In this document: piece by piece, positions 7,539 to 16,923 of the stretch | Layout of the letters: every line of letters begins with the position of its first letter | Numbering within the stretch: position 1 is the stretch's first letter | Assembly: GCA_023957315.1 (NCBI GenBank) | Contig: JAMLHE010000016.1 | Span: 1 to 64,000, forward strand | DNA length: 64,000 nucleotides | Direction: 5' to 3' | From: Candidatus Kapaibacterium sp. | GTDB lineage: Bacteria > Bacteroidota > Ignavibacteria > Kapaibacteriales > UBA2268 | Program-made: the position numbers and the translations under genes | The notes under the pieces: generated by a model | What the model was told of the DNA's origin: nothing | The model's database searches: none | The model's input: the letters and a program-made list of their open reading frames with translations, nothing else

Positions 7539-8417
7539 TCATGGATTTCCATCTCCCTTAATCCTAATTGTATCTATTGCAGGATTAGCAACCATTCTGG
7601 TTTTCAGATTGAATCGGCAACCTTTTACTAACAAATGGACTTTTAAGTTTTCTACAAATACACCGCATTCATCATCTTCTTCTTCAGAAATATTTGTTTG
7701 TCCGATAGTTGAATTATCTATTATCACTACCACACCTGAGCCTATGCATTTAGCATCATGTCCATTTTTCACAATCAGTGCAGTGTCATCACCAAGACCA
7801 ACGCCAAGTTGCCCGGGATTAACCAGCACAGCGTGAGCAAGTCGCCCAAATCTCCCGCGTTTTATGAAATGAGAATCTATTATACAATGCTCAAGCCAAC
7901 CAAAGCCAGAAGTGGTTTGCAAATCATGTCTAAACACTACTTCATTGGTACCGCCACCGCAAATCATAATTTTTGACATCACCATTGCACCGGCGCTTGT
8001 ACCGGCAACTACAAAGTTTTCCTCTTCATGGTAGCGTTTCGCGATTAATTTGATTAATGGGGTATCTCCCAAAATGTCTGATAAACGACATTGGTCGCCA
8101 CCACTAAAAAAAACTGCGTCTGCTTTTTCTATCCGCTTAATGTATTTGCTTAACCCTGCTTCACTTTTCTTTTCTATGGGTATGAAACCTGTATTATCAA
8201 GTCCTATTTGATTGAATGTTTGTTGATATAATTCTTTCACTTCCTCCTGAAACATAGAGGCGGTAGTGATTATCTCAACTTTCTTTTTCCCTTTTAAAAG
8301 CATATGCAAAATTGCAAAGTGTTTGAACTCAAGGTTTTGTTTTTCAACTTGAAGCGATTGATTATCAACTTTATCTTCGGCTCCTCCGATTATGAGTAAT
8401 GTTCCTTTTGTTATCAT
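7539..8417 (-). CDS. cphB: Cyanophycinase
   Basis: 292 residues, peptidase family S51. The nucleophile motif GTSAGAM gives Ser141; the preceding FFSGGDQ (residues 103-109) is the signature strand-loop of cyanophycinases and peptidase E. The enzyme cuts the cyanophycin polymer into beta-Asp-Arg dipeptides. There is no signal peptide, consistent with the intracellular form acting on the cell's own granules. Its start overlaps the cphA stop by 4 bp (ATGA), so translation is probably coupled, and the isoaspartyl peptidase follows downstream. Confidence 0.93.
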   Translation of the reverse strand: MITKGTLLIIGGAEDKVDNQSLQVEKQNLEFKHFAILHMLLKGKKKVEIITTASMFQEEVKELYQQTFNQIGLDNTGFIPIEKKSEAGLSKYIKRIEKADAVFFSGGDQCRLSDILGDTPLIKLIAKRYHEEENFVVAGTSAGAMVMSKIMICGGGTNEVVFRHDLQTTSGFGWLEHCIIDSHFIKRGRFGRLAHAVLVNPGQLGVGLGDDTALIVKNGHDAKCIGSGVVVIIDNSTIGQTNISEEEDDECGVFVENLKVHLLVKGCRFNLKTRMVANPAIDTIRIKGDGNP

Positions 8418-11086
8418 GATTCGATTTGGTTTAAGATTAATGGGACTAAATCAGCCGATGCGATTTCTAAATCCATTTGTTGTTGCACATAGGACAGTGT
8501 ATTTGGAATATCATCGGCACTCTCAAAAATAAATTCTCCGCTTATTGCATTATCAATGGCATATTGTATAGCTTCAATTTCATCTGAAATTATTATTATA
8601 GGTATATTGTCATTAATTTCTCGAATACCTTCAATCAGAAACTTGCTTAATTCTTCTTTGGTCCTTCCTCTGTTGTCTTTGTCATGCCTGATTAGTATTT
8701 TGTCAAACATATGGGCAGCATAACGCCCGATATTTTTTATGTCTTCGACGCGTCTGTCACCGGTAGCTCCAATAATTCCTGTTTTCTGGCTTGCATTAAC
8801 CTGTTCCAGATATTTTTTTATCTGAATATATCCGCCGGTATTATGGACATAATCTACCATTAAGTCGAAATTTTTAAAGCGGTAAAGATTCATTCTGCCG
8901 GGTGTCTGTTGTGGCGAAGGGATGAAAGATTTAAGTGCTGAAGCGATTGTTTGTAAAGGAAAATCACTTAATGAGGCTGCTAATATGGAAGGTAAAATAT
9001 TTTTAATCATAAACTCACATTTACCGTTAAAAGTTAACGGCACTTGAGTAACTTCAGCAATTTTTATTTTCCATAAACCTTTGCTAATAACAAAGTATTG
9101 CTCTTCAACATAAGCAGCCCACCCATCGTTTTGGATATGCTCTTTAATGCGTGGATTATTTGCATCTATGCTGAATAATGCAATATTACAATCTAAATTA
9201 TTTTTGATTTCAAAAACCAAATCATCATCTGCATTTAGAATTGCATAACCACTATCAAAAGTGCTTTGTGGAACGACTGCTTTTAATGTTGCTAATTGTT
9301 CGATAGTGTCAATATCATTTACACCCAGATGGTCATCCGAAATATTGGTAACAATACTAATGTCGCATTTATCAAATCCTAATCCGGCTCTAAGTATTCC
9401 ACCTCTCGCACATTCAAGCACGGCAAAATCAACAATGGGGTCGCGTAGTACAGCAGCTGCACTGATAGGTCCGCTGCAGTCTCCGGCACAGATATGAGTA
9501 CCATCAATATAAATTCCATCCGTTGTAGTATATCCGGTATGATGCCCGGCGGCAGCCGCAAAATGGGCAATTAACCGCGTAACAGTTGTTTTGCCATTTG
9601 TGCCCGTAACAGCAACAATCGGAATACGTCCGCTTGCATTATCGGGATAAAGCATATCTAACACAGGCTTTGCCACATTTCTGGCTTTACCTTGGGATGG
9701 GAAAAGATGCATTCTGAAACCGGGACCTGCATTAACTTCAATCACTGCGCCATTTTCTTCAGTTATTGGAATACTAATATCTTTTGCCATTATATCTATT
9801 CCACATATGTCTAAATTCATGAGCCGTGCAATACGTTCGACCATGAAAATATTTTGTGGATGCACAATATCAGTAACATCTCTTGCTGTCCCACCCGAGC
9901 TTAAATTGGCGGTGCCCTTTAAAAATAAAATCTCTCCAATTGGCAGAATAGAATTTAGTGTAAGTTTTTGTTTTGATAAGATGGATTCGGTAGCTGTATC
10001 AAGTATTATTTTGCTAAGTACATTTTCATGGTCTTCACCTCTACGAGTATCATTATTTGTTTGGTCAATCAGTTCTTTTATACATGATGAGTCATCGCCC
10101 ATTACCATTGCCGGTGTACGTGTTGCTACGGCAACTAATTTGTAATTAATTACCAAAAAGCGATAATCAACACCGTTTATAAAGCGTTCCACTATTACAT
10201 CGTCTGAAATTTTTTGCGCCTCAATAAAACCCTTTCTTGCCTGTTCTAAAGAGCTTATACAAGTAGTAATTCCTCGCCCATGATTACCATTTATCGGTTT
10301 GGTAACAAGAGGGAACCCAATTTCGTTTATAGCTTCTTCCAGTTCCATTATATCATCAATCAGGGTACCTTGGGGTACGGGAATATAAGCATTTGATAAT
10401 AAGTTTCGAGTAGCATTTTTATCAGATGCCAAATCAACTGCGATGCTGCTTGTAGAACATGCAACGGAGGCGCAGATGATTTTTTGATTGCAACCTTGAC
10501 CAAGCATTATTAAAGATTTATTGTTTAATCTTGTGTAAGGAATGTTTCTACGTTCAGCTTCTTTTACAATTGAAAATGTGCTGGGTCCTAATTTTTCTCT
10601 ATTATACAGTCGTTGCAGCTCTTTTATATCAACGTCTATATTATAATCTATTTTGCTGATGAGCTTTTCCACAAAATTAACAGCCGCTTTGGCAGCGTAT
10701 ATTCCTGCTTTTTCTATGACATATGAAAATACAACGTGATAAATACCCTTTACATTGGTAGAACGCGTACGTCCGTAACCACAATTCATCCCGGCAAGAG
10801 ATTGCAATTCAAGAGCAATGTGTTCTACCACATGCCCGAGCCAAGTACCATCTTTTACACGCATAAAAAATCCACCTTCAACTCCCTCTGAACAGAAGTG
10901 GCTTTTCAAGGATGGCATAATCCGTTCTAATGATGCACCGAAACCATCTATCATGTTAGTAGGTAATTGCTCATAATCTCCAATGTCAAGTTTCATGACA
11001 ATAAGATTTTTCCTGTATCCCGACCAGTAATTTGGTCCGCGGGTAACTTTTATTTCAATTATTTCCATTTTATTATTTTTTTTCAT
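8414..11086 (-). CDS. cphA: Cyanophycin synthetase
   Basis: 890 residues, normal for CphA1 (about 870-900). An N-terminal CphA domain begins EIKVTRGPNYWS; an ATP-grasp domain follows, with the glycine loop KPINGNHGRGIT near residue 265; the C-terminal Mur-ligase half has an intact P-loop GTNGKTT near residue 500. Both active sites are therefore present, unlike CphA2 enzymes whose second site is degenerate. It polymerises Asp and Arg with ATP into multi-L-arginyl-poly-L-aspartate, a nitrogen store. Family alignment suggests the true start may be the ATG at 11068 (MEIIEIKV), 18 bp inside. First gene of cphA-cphB-iaaA. Confidence 0.95.
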   Translation of the reverse strand: MKKNNKMEIIEIKVTRGPNYWSGYRKNLIVMKLDIGDYEQLPTNMIDGFGASLERIMPSLKSHFCSEGVEGGFFMRVKDGTWLGHVVEHIALELQSLAGMNCGYGRTRSTNVKGIYHVVFSYVIEKAGIYAAKAAVNFVEKLISKIDYNIDVDIKELQRLYNREKLGPSTFSIVKEAERRNIPYTRLNNKSLIMLGQGCNQKIICASVACSTSSIAVDLASDKNATRNLLSNAYIPVPQGTLIDDIMELEEAINEIGFPLVTKPINGNHGRGITTCISSLEQARKGFIEAQKISDDVIVERFINGVDYRFLVINYKLVAVATRTPAMVMGDDSSCIKELIDQTNNDTRRGEDHENVLSKIILDTATESILSKQKLTLNSILPIGEILFLKGTANLSSGGTARDVTDIVHPQNIFMVERIARLMNLDICGIDIMAKDISIPITEENGAVIEVNAGPGFRMHLFPSQGKARNVAKPVLDMLYPDNASGRIPIVAVTGTNGKTTVTRLIAHFAAAAGHHTGYTTTDGIYIDGTHICAGDCSGPISAAAVLRDPIVDFAVLECARGGILRAGLGFDKCDISIVTNISDDHLGVNDIDTIEQLATLKAVVPQSTFDSGYAILNADDDLVFEIKNNLDCNIALFSIDANNPRIKEHIQNDGWAAYVEEQYFVISKGLWKIKIAEVTQVPLTFNGKCEFMIKNILPSILAASLSDFPLQTIASALKSFIPSPQQTPGRMNLYRFKNFDLMVDYVHNTGGYIQIKKYLEQVNASQKTGIIGATGDRRVEDIKNIGRYAAHMFDKILIRHDKDNRGRTKEELSKFLIEGIREINDNIPIIIISDEIEAIQYAIDNAISGEFIFESADDIPNTLSYVQQQMDLEIASADLVPLILNQIES

Positions 11087-11363
11087 ATTTTACAAATCAT
11101 TTTGAATCAACACCTTACTGTAATTAATTGTATTTCATAGTCCACGATATAAAAGCTAATGGAATCAAGGCGTTTTTAATCATTTAGCATTAAAAAAACA
11201 CCCTATATTTGTTCAGCTTTGTTTTTATATGTTTCTTTATATTGCATTAAAACAGTTTAATACAATATTCTTTCTTGTATCAATATACTTATGTATTGGT
11301 GCCTGAGCACCTTATATAATAATTCCGGTTATGTAAATTCTAAAGCAATTTTTTACATATAGC
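11087..11363. other. Intergenic gap upstream of cphA
   Basis: 277 bp between the catalase stop and cphA. I see no gene and no copy of the shared stress promoter. A degenerate copy of the ccacga palindromic repeat may lie at 11140-11156. The cphA promoter should be here, but no convincing TAnnTTTG on the minus strand could be assigned; a ATGATTTG word near 11092-11099 is the nearest candidate. Confidence 0.5.
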
Positions 11364-13523
11364 TTAAGCCGGCACTTTTCTGAAATCTTCACGATTCCAA
11401 AAACGATGTTTGGCGATGCACTTGATAAATTTGTCGGCATTGCCATCAATAATTACTCCAACATCTTCCATATTCAGATTCTTAAATTCAATCTCTTTTA
11501 TAAAAGTCTCTTTCAAAAAGTCGGCACTTTCCACTCCTGTCGCGATAACTTTGCAATGTTTGTAGGCTTCATTCACAAAATGTATCGAATCGGGCTCGGT
11601 TATTAAGGCTGTGATATTGTCTTTACCGGCAGGTATATAAACTGCATCATACAATACCGAAGCATCGGTCATAAAAGTTCCATCCACAGTTATTTTATTG
11701 CCGCCTTCAGTGGTAATGGTACCCTGTTTCAGCGAAATTAATTTTACAATAGCGCCTTTCGCCACCAAAGCTTTTTTCATTATACTCACCGAATCATCAT
11801 TTACCCCATTTGCAACAAGGAACGCCACTTTTCTGGTCTTAATCGTATCTTTAATTGTGCCTTCCATGCTTAAAGCTTCGGATTTGTCAATCACCGGTTT
11901 TACATGAATAGGTTCAGTATCCTTCATATCCGCATCAGCTGAAACACCATGATTCATTGGCTTTTCAGGAGCTTTCGGAAGGTGTAATCCCAATCCGTCA
12001 GCCACTTTTGAAGCTAAGCTTTTATCAACCTGCGTCAGTAACCCAAGCATCCTTTCTCTTATGTAAACTTTTTCAACTTTGCCCAATTCAAAAGTAAAAG
12101 CATCTACAATATGCTTCTGTTCAGCTTTTGACTGGCTGTGGAAGAACATAGTAGCCTGACTAAAGTGGTCAAAAAAACTTTTGCTTCTGTTTCGGACTTT
12201 TACGGCGTCAATTCTTTCTGCATGACTTACAAAGCCGCCTTCAGCCTCTTTGGCTTGCATCGGTGCACCACCTGAAATACTGTTAGGATGGTAATTTGTT
12301 TTATCCGAATTTATGGTCTGCCTCATATGTCCGTCACGCTGATTATTGTGCATTGGGCACACAGGGCGGTTAATTGGAATTTCATGAAAATTCGGACCTC
12401 CCAATCTCGAAAGTTGCGTATCGGTGTAAGAAAATAATCTGCCCTGCAACAAAGGGTCGTTGCTAAAGTCTATTCCCGGTACAATATGCCCGGGATGAAA
12501 TGCAATTTGCTCTGTTTCGGCGAAAAAATTATCAGGATTTCTGTTGAGTGTCATTTTTCCCACTCGAATTACGGGAATAAGTTCTTCAGGAATTAGTTTG
12601 GTTGGGTCAAGCAAATCAAAACTAAACTTAAACTCATCTTTTTCGGGTATTATTTGCAAACATAATTCCCACTCTGGAAAATTGCCTGTTTCGATAGCTT
12701 CCCACAGGTCTCTTCTGTGGAAATCGGGGTCTTTACCGGAAATATTTTGGGCTTCGTCCCATGCTATTGAATGCACTCCCAGCAGAGGTTTCCAAATAAA
12801 TTTCACAAAGTGGCTTTCATTATTCGCATTAATCAATCGGAAAGTATGAACTCCAAAACCTTCCATCATACGATAGCTACGGGGCAATGACCTGTCGCTC
12901 ATTTGCCACATTACCATGTGCATGCTTTCGGGCATCAGTGATATAAAATCCCAGAAAGTATCGTGAGCAGAGGCTGCCTGCGGCATTTCATGATGCGGTT
13001 CAGGCTTTACGGCATGAACAAGGTCGGGAAATTTCATAGCATCTTGAATAAAAAATACGGGCATATTGTTTCCTACCAAATCATAATTACCTTCCGATGT
13101 ATAAAATTTTACCGCAAATCCTCTTACATCTCTTGCCAAATCTGATGAGCCTCTGGAACCTGCAACCGTTGAAAAGCGTACAAATACAGGAGTTTCGACT
13201 GTTTTATCATTCAAGAAAGCCGCTTTAGTGTATTTGTTTTGTGAATCATACAACTTAAAAACACCATGAGCCCCACTGCCTCTTGCATGTACAATCCGTT
13301 CCGGTATGCGTTCGTGGTCGAAATGTGTAGTTTTTTCCCTCAGAATAAAGTCTTCTAATAGCGTTGGTCCTCGTTCTCCGGCTTTGAGCGAGTTATTGTT
13401 GTCGTTAATTTTTAAACCTTGATTGGTGGTCATGAGTTTGTCTGCACTATTCTCAGTATTAACTGACAAGTCATCAATTTTAGATGAATTTTTCTTTTTC
13501 GATTTTTTTTCTTCATTAGCCAT
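11364..13523 (-). CDS. katE: Large-subunit (HPII-type) catalase
   Basis: 719 residues, the size of clade-2 large-subunit catalases. An N-terminal Lys/Asn/Ser-rich extension of about 50 residues precedes the core. VHARGSGAHG near residue 78 carries the catalytic His, the haem-ligand Tyr lies in RLFSYTDTQLSRLG near residue 364, and NNMPVFFIQDAMKFPD is a family signature. From about residue 570 a flavodoxin-like/DJ-1-type domain follows (RKVAFLVANGVNDD...), as in E. coli HPII. It decomposes hydrogen peroxide in the cytoplasm. The gene is monocistronic with its own stress-type promoter 43 bp upstream. Part of its 5' end and promoter is duplicated at 2129-2440. Confidence 0.95.
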   Translation of the reverse strand: MANEEKKSKKKNSSKIDDLSVNTENSADKLMTTNQGLKINDNNNSLKAGERGPTLLEDFILREKTTHFDHERIPERIVHARGSGAHGVFKLYDSQNKYTKAAFLNDKTVETPVFVRFSTVAGSRGSSDLARDVRGFAVKFYTSEGNYDLVGNNMPVFFIQDAMKFPDLVHAVKPEPHHEMPQAASAHDTFWDFISLMPESMHMVMWQMSDRSLPRSYRMMEGFGVHTFRLINANNESHFVKFIWKPLLGVHSIAWDEAQNISGKDPDFHRRDLWEAIETGNFPEWELCLQIIPEKDEFKFSFDLLDPTKLIPEELIPVIRVGKMTLNRNPDNFFAETEQIAFHPGHIVPGIDFSNDPLLQGRLFSYTDTQLSRLGGPNFHEIPINRPVCPMHNNQRDGHMRQTINSDKTNYHPNSISGGAPMQAKEAEGGFVSHAERIDAVKVRNRSKSFFDHFSQATMFFHSQSKAEQKHIVDAFTFELGKVEKVYIRERMLGLLTQVDKSLASKVADGLGLHLPKAPEKPMNHGVSADADMKDTEPIHVKPVIDKSEALSMEGTIKDTIKTRKVAFLVANGVNDDSVSIMKKALVAKGAIVKLISLKQGTITTEGGNKITVDGTFMTDASVLYDAVYIPAGKDNITALITEPDSIHFVNEAYKHCKVIATGVESADFLKETFIKEIEFKNLNMEDVGVIIDGNADKFIKCIAKHRFWNREDFRKVPA

Positions 13524-13565
13524 TTTAGTTGTTTCTGTCTTTGTGAGTAATAATTAGTTACGCTA

Positions 13566-13630
13566 CAAAGATAAGTCCATTAACTCATTGAAATGTTATA
13601 GAAATAATTTAAATAGTTGCATAATTCACA
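13566..13630 (-). promoter_or_regulatory. Stress-type promoter, copy C (katE)
   Basis: Minus strand: TATCTTTG (13566-13573) as the -7 element, TTAATGGAC adjoining, ATTTCAATG near -33, and TGTGAATTAT (13621-13630) starting 55 bp away. The -7 to ATG distance (43 bp) is exactly that of copy A, and the leaders of A and C share a tgtga-taataa-tagt word, which supports common ancestry by duplication. Confidence 0.68.
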
Positions 13631-13712
13631 TATTGGAAAAATTGTATCGTCCGAATTTATATTGTCAAACATAGACTATGATTTATTCTTGGGAAAATGT
13701 AAATGCATTGGT

Positions 13713-13778
13713 CATTCTGAGCGAAGCGAAGAATCAAGATTTCGTAAAATAAATGGATTCTTCGCTTCGCTCAGAATG
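13713..13778. repeat. Perfect 23-bp inverted repeat (hairpin)
   Basis: Positions 13713-13735 (cattctgagcgaagcgaaga...) and 13756-13778 are exact reverse complements separated by 20 bp, so transcripts would fold into a 23-bp stem. The word is of a type I recall as common in bacterial intergenic DNA. No U-tract follows, so it is not an obvious intrinsic terminator. Confidence 0.85.
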
Positions 13779-13910
13779 CCGCCATACACCTTATTTGATA
13801 TATTTATAAAAAAAATCATATCCAAATGTGACAAAATCAGTTTTGACTTGTTATTATAATTATAGTATTGACAAATTGGAAAATTGTTTTTAAAAATTTG
13901 GGAACTCGAC

Positions 13911-14855
13911 ATGAAAAAAATGTTTTTATACTCAATTTTTATGCTTTTTGTAGCAAATATCGCTTACATACAGTCGCAGCAGCAGACCGATGGCTTATTA
14001 AGTAGTTGGGTCACATGTTTGGCGATTAGTGGCGACCGCATTTTTGCCGGAACTTGTGACGGTGTCTTCTTATCTACCGATAACGGGAATAGCTGGACAG
14101 AGAAAAATACTGATTTAAGAGTATTAAGTGTGCAGGCAATGGTGATGAGCGGAAACACCGTATATGTCGGCACTTATCTTGGTGGAGTGTTTGTATCTAC
14201 GAACGATGGAGATACTTGGGCAAAAATGAGTGTAGGGTTGGATGATGAGGATGTTGCCGCTTTAGCAAAAAGTGGAAATCTGTTTATAGCCGGAACGTAT
14301 TGGGAAGCAAGTGCCTATTCATTTGTTTCCATTCAAGGTCAATGGCAATGGGTTTTGATGAATGTGGGATTGCCGAGAGCCACCGTTCGGACTATCGTTA
14401 TCAAGGATACTGAAATTTTTGCCGGAACTTGTGAAGGTGTGTATTCATCTTTAGACAGCGGGAAAACTTGGACAAATAAAAGCAGCGGATTGCCCAAATT
14501 GAAAGTTCGGACACTTGCCATTAGTGGCGACCTGATTTTTGCAGGAACCGATAGTGGTGGTGTGTATTTATCCACAGACAATGGAAATTCTTGGTCGCCC
14601 AGAAATAGTGGATTACCAAATGTAACAATCAGGTCAATAGCAATAAGTGAAAATCAAATTTTTGCAGCTACTGAAGGTTATGGGGTGTTTTCATCCTCAG
14701 ACGTCGGCTATAGCTGGTCTCCGAAAAATAAAGGATTACAGAACCTGAATATCTACACCTTAGCGGTAAGCGGAAATAACATGTTTGCCGGAACATGGGG
14801 TGGTGGCATTTATCGCTCTACAGACTTTGGCATCAATTGGATTCGAACAAAGTGA
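13911..14855 (+). CDS. Secreted beta-propeller protein (BNR/YCF48-like repeats)
   Basis: About 314 residues from the ATG at 13911, chosen because it begins directly with a signal peptide (MKKMFLYSIFMLFVANIAYI) and has GGGAA upstream; the earlier ATG at 13884 would add nine residues before it. The rest is about seven repeats of the pattern xLAISGxxIFAGTxxGGVYLSTDNGNSW, as in sialidase/BNR and photosystem-II-stability-factor-like propellers. No T9SS sorting domain follows; the protein ends right after a blade (GINWIRTK). It may be periplasmic, or may have lost its C-terminus. The IS element starts 52 bp after the stop and does not interrupt the frame. Confidence 0.8.
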   Translation: MKKMFLYSIFMLFVANIAYIQSQQQTDGLLSSWVTCLAISGDRIFAGTCDGVFLSTDNGNSWTEKNTDLRVLSVQAMVMSGNTVYVGTYLGGVFVSTNDGDTWAKMSVGLDDEDVAALAKSGNLFIAGTYWEASAYSFVSIQGQWQWVLMNVGLPRATVRTIVIKDTEIFAGTCEGVYSSLDSGKTWTNKSSGLPKLKVRTLAISGDLIFAGTDSGGVYLSTDNGNSWSPRNSGLPNVTIRSIAISENQIFAATEGYGVFSSSDVGYSWSPKNKGLQNLNIYTLAVSGNNMFAGTWGGGIYRSTDFGINWIRTK

Positions 14856-14907
14856 TGGGGGGAGAGGAAAATATGAACGAAAATCCCCCTGCTCGCAAGC
14901 TCGCTTT

Positions 14908-16721
14908 GAGGCTGTCTCATAAGGGCAGCCATTTTTTATATTTTTGTGGAAAAATACGAGAAAATACTAGGTGCAAAATAGCGTCATAACAGCTGTAATC
15001 AACAATAAGTTAGCGATGCAATGAGACCAAAGTTTAAATACTATAATCAATCACAAGCGTTTCTGCTACCTCCATCTCTTGATGAAATGATTAAAGAAAC
15101 TCATCCTGTTAGGACAATAAACAAAATTATTGATGAAATTGATATAAGCGATATCGAAAACAATTACATCGGTGGTGGCGCGACCAGCTACAGCCCGAGA
15201 ATGCTTTTGAAAATACTCGTATATGCTTATATGAATAATGTTTATTCAAGCCGACGAATAGAAAATTTAGTGCAAGAAAATATTCATTATATGTGGCTAA
15301 GCGGTATGCAAAAGCCGGATCACAATACAATCAATCGCTTCCGCAGTAAACGCTTGGCAAGCGGCTTGAAAGAAGTCTTCACTAAGGTAGTAATGCTATT
15401 TCATAAAGCCGGAATTTTGGATATTAAAGATCTATATACAGACGGCACAAAAATAGAAGCAAACGCAAATAAATACAGCTTTGTCTGGAGTAAAAATATC
15501 CGAACACGTAAAGAAAAAATATTACAACAAGTCAATGAGTTGTGGAAATACGCACTTCAGGTAAGCGCAGAAGAAATGCGAGACGTCCGACCACAGAGCT
15601 ACGAAGAGATAAATCCCGAGAGTATAACTGAAACAATAGAAGAAATAAATAAAGTATTGGTAAAAAAAAAGATTGATAAAAATGTACGTGCCAAACTTAC
15701 AAAAGTGAAGAAAACTTGGTCTGAACAATTAAGGAAATATGAAGCATACGAAAAGCAAATGAACGGTCGCAACAGTTGTTCAAAAACCGACCCTGATGCA
15801 GTATTTATGCGAATGAAAGAAGACCGTATGCAGAACGGACAACTAAAAGCCGCTTACAACTGGCAAATAAGTACAAACAATCAAATAGTGGTCAATTACA
15901 GTATTCATCAAACAGCCGGTGACACTTCCACATTTATTGAACATATAGAATCATATAAACGCCAATATCGTGAATACCCTGAATCAATCACAGCTGATGC
16001 AGGTTATGGGGGTCATGAGAATTACAAATATGCAGAAGACAATAAAATCGAAGCCTATATCAAATACAACTATTTTCATAAAGAGCAGAAAAGCAAGTGG
16101 CAGAAAGACATCAGCAAGTCCGACAATTTATATTACAACGAAGAACAAGACTGTTACTATTGCCCAATGGGTCAAGCGATGGAAAATATCGGAGAGAAAG
16201 AAAAAATAACTTTGAACGGATACAAACAAATAGTCAGCCGATATAGAGCCAAAAACTGCGTCGGTTGCCAGCTGCGAGCCACTTGCCACGAAGGCGCTGA
16301 CAATCGAACGATAGAAATAAACAAAGAAGCAAAACGACTAAGAGAGCAAGCAAAATCCCGACTGATGAGTCCTGAAGGTGTGAAAAAACGAAAACGACGA
16401 CCAATTGAACCGGAAGCGGTTTTTGGCAATATCAAACACAACAAACAATTTAGAAGATTTTTACTGAGAGGCAAAGAAAAAGTAGAAATCGAAGTTGGAC
16501 TATTGGCTCTAGCCCACAATCTGAGCAAATTTGTAGCTTAAAATAGCAAAATATCTCACTTTCCCATCCAAAATTGCCTCAAATTAGCATCAAAACATAC
16601 CAAAAAATGGAATAATGCTCATTTCTAATTGATTTTTCAAATTTAGAATGTTAATTATAACAATTAGTCTCATTTTTTCTTTTTATTGAAGTCGAAGAGG
16701 CTGCTCTTGTGAGACAGCCTC
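14908..16721 (+). mobile_element. IS1182-type insertion sequence, apparently complete
   Basis: 1814 bp bounded by imperfect terminal inverted repeats: 14908-14930 starts gaggctgtctcataagggca, and 16699-16721 read on the other strand matches at 21 of 23 positions. One transposase gene fills the element. No flanking target duplication is evident; instead, a 19-bp palindrome present in a related intact repeat at 22096-22114 is absent at the insertion point. The frame and both ends are intact, so the element may be active. Confidence 0.9.
15021..16541 (+). CDS. IS1182-family transposase
   Basis: 506 residues. The N-terminal part (FLLPPSLDEMIKETHPVRTIN, then MLLKILVYAYMNNVYSSRRIE and MWLSGMQKPDHNTINRFR) is the conserved IS1182/IS5-like leader. 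DDE candidates are Asp in LYTDGTKIEAN, Asp in ITADAGYGGHENY and Glu in EPEAVFGNIKHN. A cysteine cluster (CYYCPMG, then CVGCQLRATC) between the second Asp and the Glu is typical of this family. The protein is full length, with no frameshift or stop. It catalyses movement of the surrounding element. Confidence 0.95.
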   Translation: MRPKFKYYNQSQAFLLPPSLDEMIKETHPVRTINKIIDEIDISDIENNYIGGGATSYSPRMLLKILVYAYMNNVYSSRRIENLVQENIHYMWLSGMQKPDHNTINRFRSKRLASGLKEVFTKVVMLFHKAGILDIKDLYTDGTKIEANANKYSFVWSKNIRTRKEKILQQVNELWKYALQVSAEEMRDVRPQSYEEINPESITETIEEINKVLVKKKIDKNVRAKLTKVKKTWSEQLRKYEAYEKQMNGRNSCSKTDPDAVFMRMKEDRMQNGQLKAAYNWQISTNNQIVVNYSIHQTAGDTSTFIEHIESYKRQYREYPESITADAGYGGHENYKYAEDNKIEAYIKYNYFHKEQKSKWQKDISKSDNLYYNEEQDCYYCPMGQAMENIGEKEKITLNGYKQIVSRYRAKNCVGCQLRATCHEGADNRTIEINKEAKRLREQAKSRLMSPEGVKKRKRRPIEPEAVFGNIKHNKQFRRFLLRGKEKVEIEVGLLALAHNLSKFVA

Positions 16722-16923
16722 ATTAAGGGGGATTTGTTTTTTGGGGCTATGTTTTCGTCAAATATTTTACGACACGACACCATTCTTCGGTAAAGTTTTT
16801 CTATATTTGAAAATTGGAAATAGACTAAAAACCTATTATGCTCAATATTTGAATCTGTGGTGGTCTGATTTTAAAAGAAAAGGTGAAAAATTTCTGAATC
16901 GAAAATAAATTTTAGAGTATCCT

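Larger units (their letters stand above)
13524..13910. other. Intergenic region between divergent katE and propeller gene
   Basis: 387 bp. It holds the katE promoter (13566-13630), a decayed copy of the 24-bp palindromic repeat (13670-13693) and a perfect 23-bp inverted repeat (13713-13778). A weak plus-strand promoter for the next gene may be formed by TTTTG at 13841-13845 and TAGTATTG at 13863-13870, but the 17-bp spacing and the one mismatch make this uncertain. No gene is seen. Confidence 0.6.
14879..16735. repeat. Dispersed intergenic repeat split by the IS element
   Basis: The 29 bp before the IS (14879-14907, containing aatccccctgctcgcaa) match 22067-22095 at 28 of 29 positions. The 14 bp after it (16722-16735, attaagggggattt) match 22115-22128 exactly. 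In the intact copy the two halves are separated by a 19-bp near-palindrome (22096-22114), which is missing here. The IS therefore sits exactly where the hairpin was. Confidence 0.8.

Noticed and set aside
8414..11086. CphA2-type (single-site) cyanophycin synthetase
   Set aside because: The Mur-ligase P-loop GTNGKTT is intact, whereas CphA2 enzymes have a degenerate second site.
13911..14907. Propeller gene truncated by the IS element
   Set aside because: The stop codon lies 52 bp before the IS left end, and a complete blade precedes it, so no disruption is visible.
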